A stretch of DNA of 8,418 nucleotides. It comes from a bacterium. GTDB lineage: Bacteria; CAIJMQ01; JAADFP01. A program made the translations under genes and the position numbers. The DNA is taken from assembly GCA_027021085.1 (NCBI GenBank), contig JALUVB010000171.1, forward strand, positions 1 through 8,418, read 5' to 3'. This document shows, piece after piece, positions 7,047 to 8,418 of this stretch. Every line of letters starts with the position of its first letter. Position 1 is the stretch's first letter. The notes under the pieces were generated by a model that was given only the letters and a program-made list of their open reading frames with translations, had not been told where the DNA came from and searched no databases.

Positions 7047-8118
7047 CTTTGTTTCTCCTTCTTCCCAGGAATTCCAGAACCGCTATTATATTAAATATTA
7101 CCACGCTTTGCAGGAGAATTACCAGAGCTCCGGCGAGGTTTACCTGGGTAAGTAGAGTGGCGTTAATTCCTACTCCAAAGGTGATTAGGTAGATAAAAAG
7201 TATTGCCTGTCTTTCCGTCATTCCCAGGGAGAGCAGCCGGTGGGAAAAATGGTTGCGGTCAGCCTTAAAGAGGGGCTCTCGCCTTTTCCAGCGAATGATA
7301 ATCACGCTTATCGTATCAAAGAAGGGCACTCCCAGGATGAGCAACGGCATTATAACCGGAAGGAAAGTAGGCAGCCCTTCCCGGTAAAAGGTGGTAAGGA
7401 TGGTAAGAGAAGCAATGGTAAATCCTACCCAGAGGCTTCCTGCATCCCCTAAGAAAATCTTGGAGGGGGGGAAATTGTAGATGAGAAATCCGGCCAGGAC
7501 ACCACAGAATGTAGCCAGGACTGCGGCGGTGAAAATTTGAGAGGTGAGCAGAGCTATGTAGAGGAAAATAAGAGAAGCTATGAGTGCTACTCCCCCTGCC
7601 AGTCCGTCCATGTTGTCCAAAAGGTTGAAAGAATTGGTTACCCCGACTACCCAGAGTATGGTGATAAGGTAGCTCCAGAAGGGGTGCGGCATAAACAGGG
7701 TGATGCGTGTGCCGCTTAAGGCAAGCAGGAAAGCGGCAAGAACCTGGCCGGCAAGTTTCTGGTAAGGCTTAAGGGGCTTAAAATCATCTGCCAGCCCAAC
7801 CAGAAGCATCAGTAATCCGGAGAAAAAGAGGGGGAGGATTCTGCCTATTTCCCGGGAAACGGGGGGGAGATAAGAGGACAGAAAAGGTAAGTTTTTTTGC
7901 ACAAGGGGCAGTAACAAGATGCCCAGGAACCAGGTCAGGTAAAAAGAAAGGAAAATTGCTATTCCACCCAGAAGCGGCTTTGGGATGCGGTGCACCTTCC
8001 TTGCTGCAGGGACATCCATGAGTTTCCACTTCCGGGCAGTTTTTATGAAGAGGGGAATGGATGAAAGTGCCAGGACAAAAGAAGTAAGAAACAGCAGGAA
8101 AAATATAAGGTAATGCAT
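7030..8118 (-). CDS. Polyprenyl-phosphate sugar-1-phosphate transferase (WecA/TagO/MraY family)
   Basis: An integral membrane enzyme that moves a sugar-1-phosphate, most often N-acetylglucosamine-1-phosphate, from a UDP-sugar to undecaprenyl phosphate. This starts a lipid-linked glycan for O-antigen, teichoic acid or similar polymers. The 362 residues are mostly hydrophobic, with about ten helices. Family signatures are in order: DVPAARKVHRIPKPLLGG (35-52), the aspartate pair in LADDFKPL (D111, D112), NSFNLLDNMDGLAGG (162-176), FLGDAGSLWVGF (222-233, D225) and the histidine motif DRNHFSHRLL (287-296). The single-histidine-pair cytoplasmic loop and the KVH segment fit WecA/TagO better than MraY. 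The exact sugar cannot be read from sequence. The ATG at 8118 has GAGG nine bases upstream. The partial epimerase upstream supports a glycan role. The 3' end overlaps the DAHP synthase gene by 17 bases. Confidence 0.93.
   Translation of the reverse strand: MHYLIFFLLFLTSFVLALSSIPLFIKTARKWKLMDVPAARKVHRIPKPLLGGIAIFLSFYLTWFLGILLLPLVQKNLPFLSSYLPPVSREIGRILPLFFSGLLMLLVGLADDFKPLKPYQKLAGQVLAAFLLALSGTRITLFMPHPFWSYLITILWVVGVTNSFNLLDNMDGLAGGVALIASLIFLYIALLTSQIFTAAVLATFCGVLAGFLIYNFPPSKIFLGDAGSLWVGFTIASLTILTTFYREGLPTFLPVIMPLLILGVPFFDTISVIIIRWKRREPLFKADRNHFSHRLLSLGMTERQAILFIYLITFGVGINATLLTQVNLAGALVILLQSVVIFNIIAVLEFLGRRRNKDDYRP
7055..7060 (-). promoter_or_regulatory. Ribosome binding site of the DAHP synthase gene
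   Basis: AAGGAG lies eight bases before the ATG at 7046, inside the end of the upstream transferase gene. It supports this start despite the 17-base gene overlap. Confidence 0.7.
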
Positions 8119-8224
8119 CTAACCGAGCCTCGCTATTTTCGGAGAAACCCTATACAAACCCAAAATACCTGCTTTCCTCCCCCGGTATAAGCCAGAGGCG
8201 CTTATTCTCTTTTATGCTCTATAC
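8119..8224 (-). other. Short gap upstream of the transferase gene
   Basis: These 106 bases separate the epimerase stop from the transferase start. They hold one weak inverted repeat, ATAAGC (8187-8192) with GCTTAT (8200-8205) around seven bases, and the GAGG ribosome binding site at 8131-8128. A G-rich SD-like stretch lies further upstream, too far from any good start codon. I see no convincing promoter or terminator. Confidence 0.4.
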
Positions 8225-8418
8225 TTAGCCGCTCTCACACTGCTTACTCCTGAAATATTCCACAGTCTCCGCAAGAATATCTTCCAGGTGGTAACGCGGC
8301 ATAAAGCCAATAACCGCTTTGGCACGATTAATATCTGGCACCCGGTACATGAGGTCTTCAAAATGTGGGCCGTATACCTTTTCGTAGGGAAGGTAAGTAA
8401 TGGGAGAGGTGCTCTTGG
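8225..8418 (-). CDS. NAD-dependent sugar epimerase/dehydratase, C-terminal fragment
   Basis: Only the last 63 complete codons lie in the window, ending at the TAA at 8227-8225. They read through ITYLPYEKVYG, FEDLMYRVPDINRAKAVIGF and YHLEDILAETVEYF. This is the typical end of extended short-chain dehydrogenases acting on nucleotide sugars: the 'RVPDIxKAKxxLGFxPxxxLExGLxxTIxWF' segment of UDP-glucose 4-epimerases and UDP-glucuronate decarboxylases. The cofactor-binding Rossmann fold and the catalytic YxxxK motif lie beyond the window, so the exact reaction cannot be assigned. Its position before a polyprenyl-phosphate sugar transferase fits supply of UDP-sugars for glycan assembly. Confidence 0.8.
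   Translation of the reverse strand, partial: KSTSPITYLPYEKVYGPHFEDLMYRVPDINRAKAVIGFMPRYHLEDILAETVEYFRSKQCESG

Noticed and set aside
8119-8163. 14-codon TTG frame ending directly before the transferase ATG
   Set aside because: The nearest SD-like GGAGG is about 12 bases from the TTG, too far, and the transferase has its own adequate GAGG. Probably chance.
8187-8205. Hairpin after the epimerase gene as a possible terminator
   Set aside because: The stem is only six pairs of mostly A-T, and G-rich sequence follows it on the coding strand where a T-run would be required.

Overview
The window is ordinary bacterial chromosome, densely coding and of middling G+C by eye. It holds eight protein genes, two of them cut by the window edges. 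No tRNA, rRNA, CRISPR array, insertion sequence, prophage gene or attachment site was seen. The mix fits a bacterium outside the best-studied groups: a DUF2723-type membrane glycosyltransferase, a Thermotoga-like metal-dependent DAHP synthase of exactly 338 residues, and a YacL-like membrane PIN-TRAM protein. An uncultivated candidate phylum is plausible, but I cannot name the lineage from this window.

Layout. Positions 1-1232 on the + strand hold the 3' part of a DUF2723 membrane protein whose start lies before the window. Everything from 1150 to 8418 is read on the - strand. In transcription order it is: the C-terminus of an NAD-dependent sugar epimerase/dehydratase (8418-8225), a WecA/TagO/MraY-like polyprenyl-phosphate sugar-1-phosphate transferase (8118-7030), DAHP synthase (7046-6030), a ComM/YifB AAA+ ATPase (6030-4504), RadA/Sms (4417-3071), a YacL-like PIN-TRAM protein (3061-2045) and the 16S rRNA methyltransferase RsmI (1902-1150). 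The transferase and DAHP synthase genes overlap by 17 bases, DAHP synthase and comM share one base (TAATG), and the radA stop codon lies at the ribosome binding site of the yacL-like gene. These junctions look translationally coupled. The gaps before the transferase gene (106 bases), radA (86 bases) and rsmI (142 bases) are the only non-coding stretches. No clear intrinsic terminator is visible anywhere.

How the genes fit together. The epimerase, the polyprenyl-phosphate transferase and the DUF2723 protein all suit surface-glycan assembly. DAHP synthase opens the shikimate pathway. ComM and RadA are both linked, in other bacteria, to branch migration during recombination of incoming DNA. The YacL-like protein and RsmI fit RNA or ribosome housekeeping. 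The order is a housekeeping patchwork, not a recognisable dedicated system.

I found no convincing undescribed system. The points most worth a second look are small. They are the 83-base tail-to-tail coding overlap between the DUF2723 gene and rsmI, with an RsmI that stops after its catalytic core; the structured rsmI leader with three tandem heptamers, a long palindrome and a hairpin touching the Shine-Dalgarno sequence; and the radA leader with an 8-base inverted repeat and a possible six-codon upstream reading frame ending on the radA start codon.
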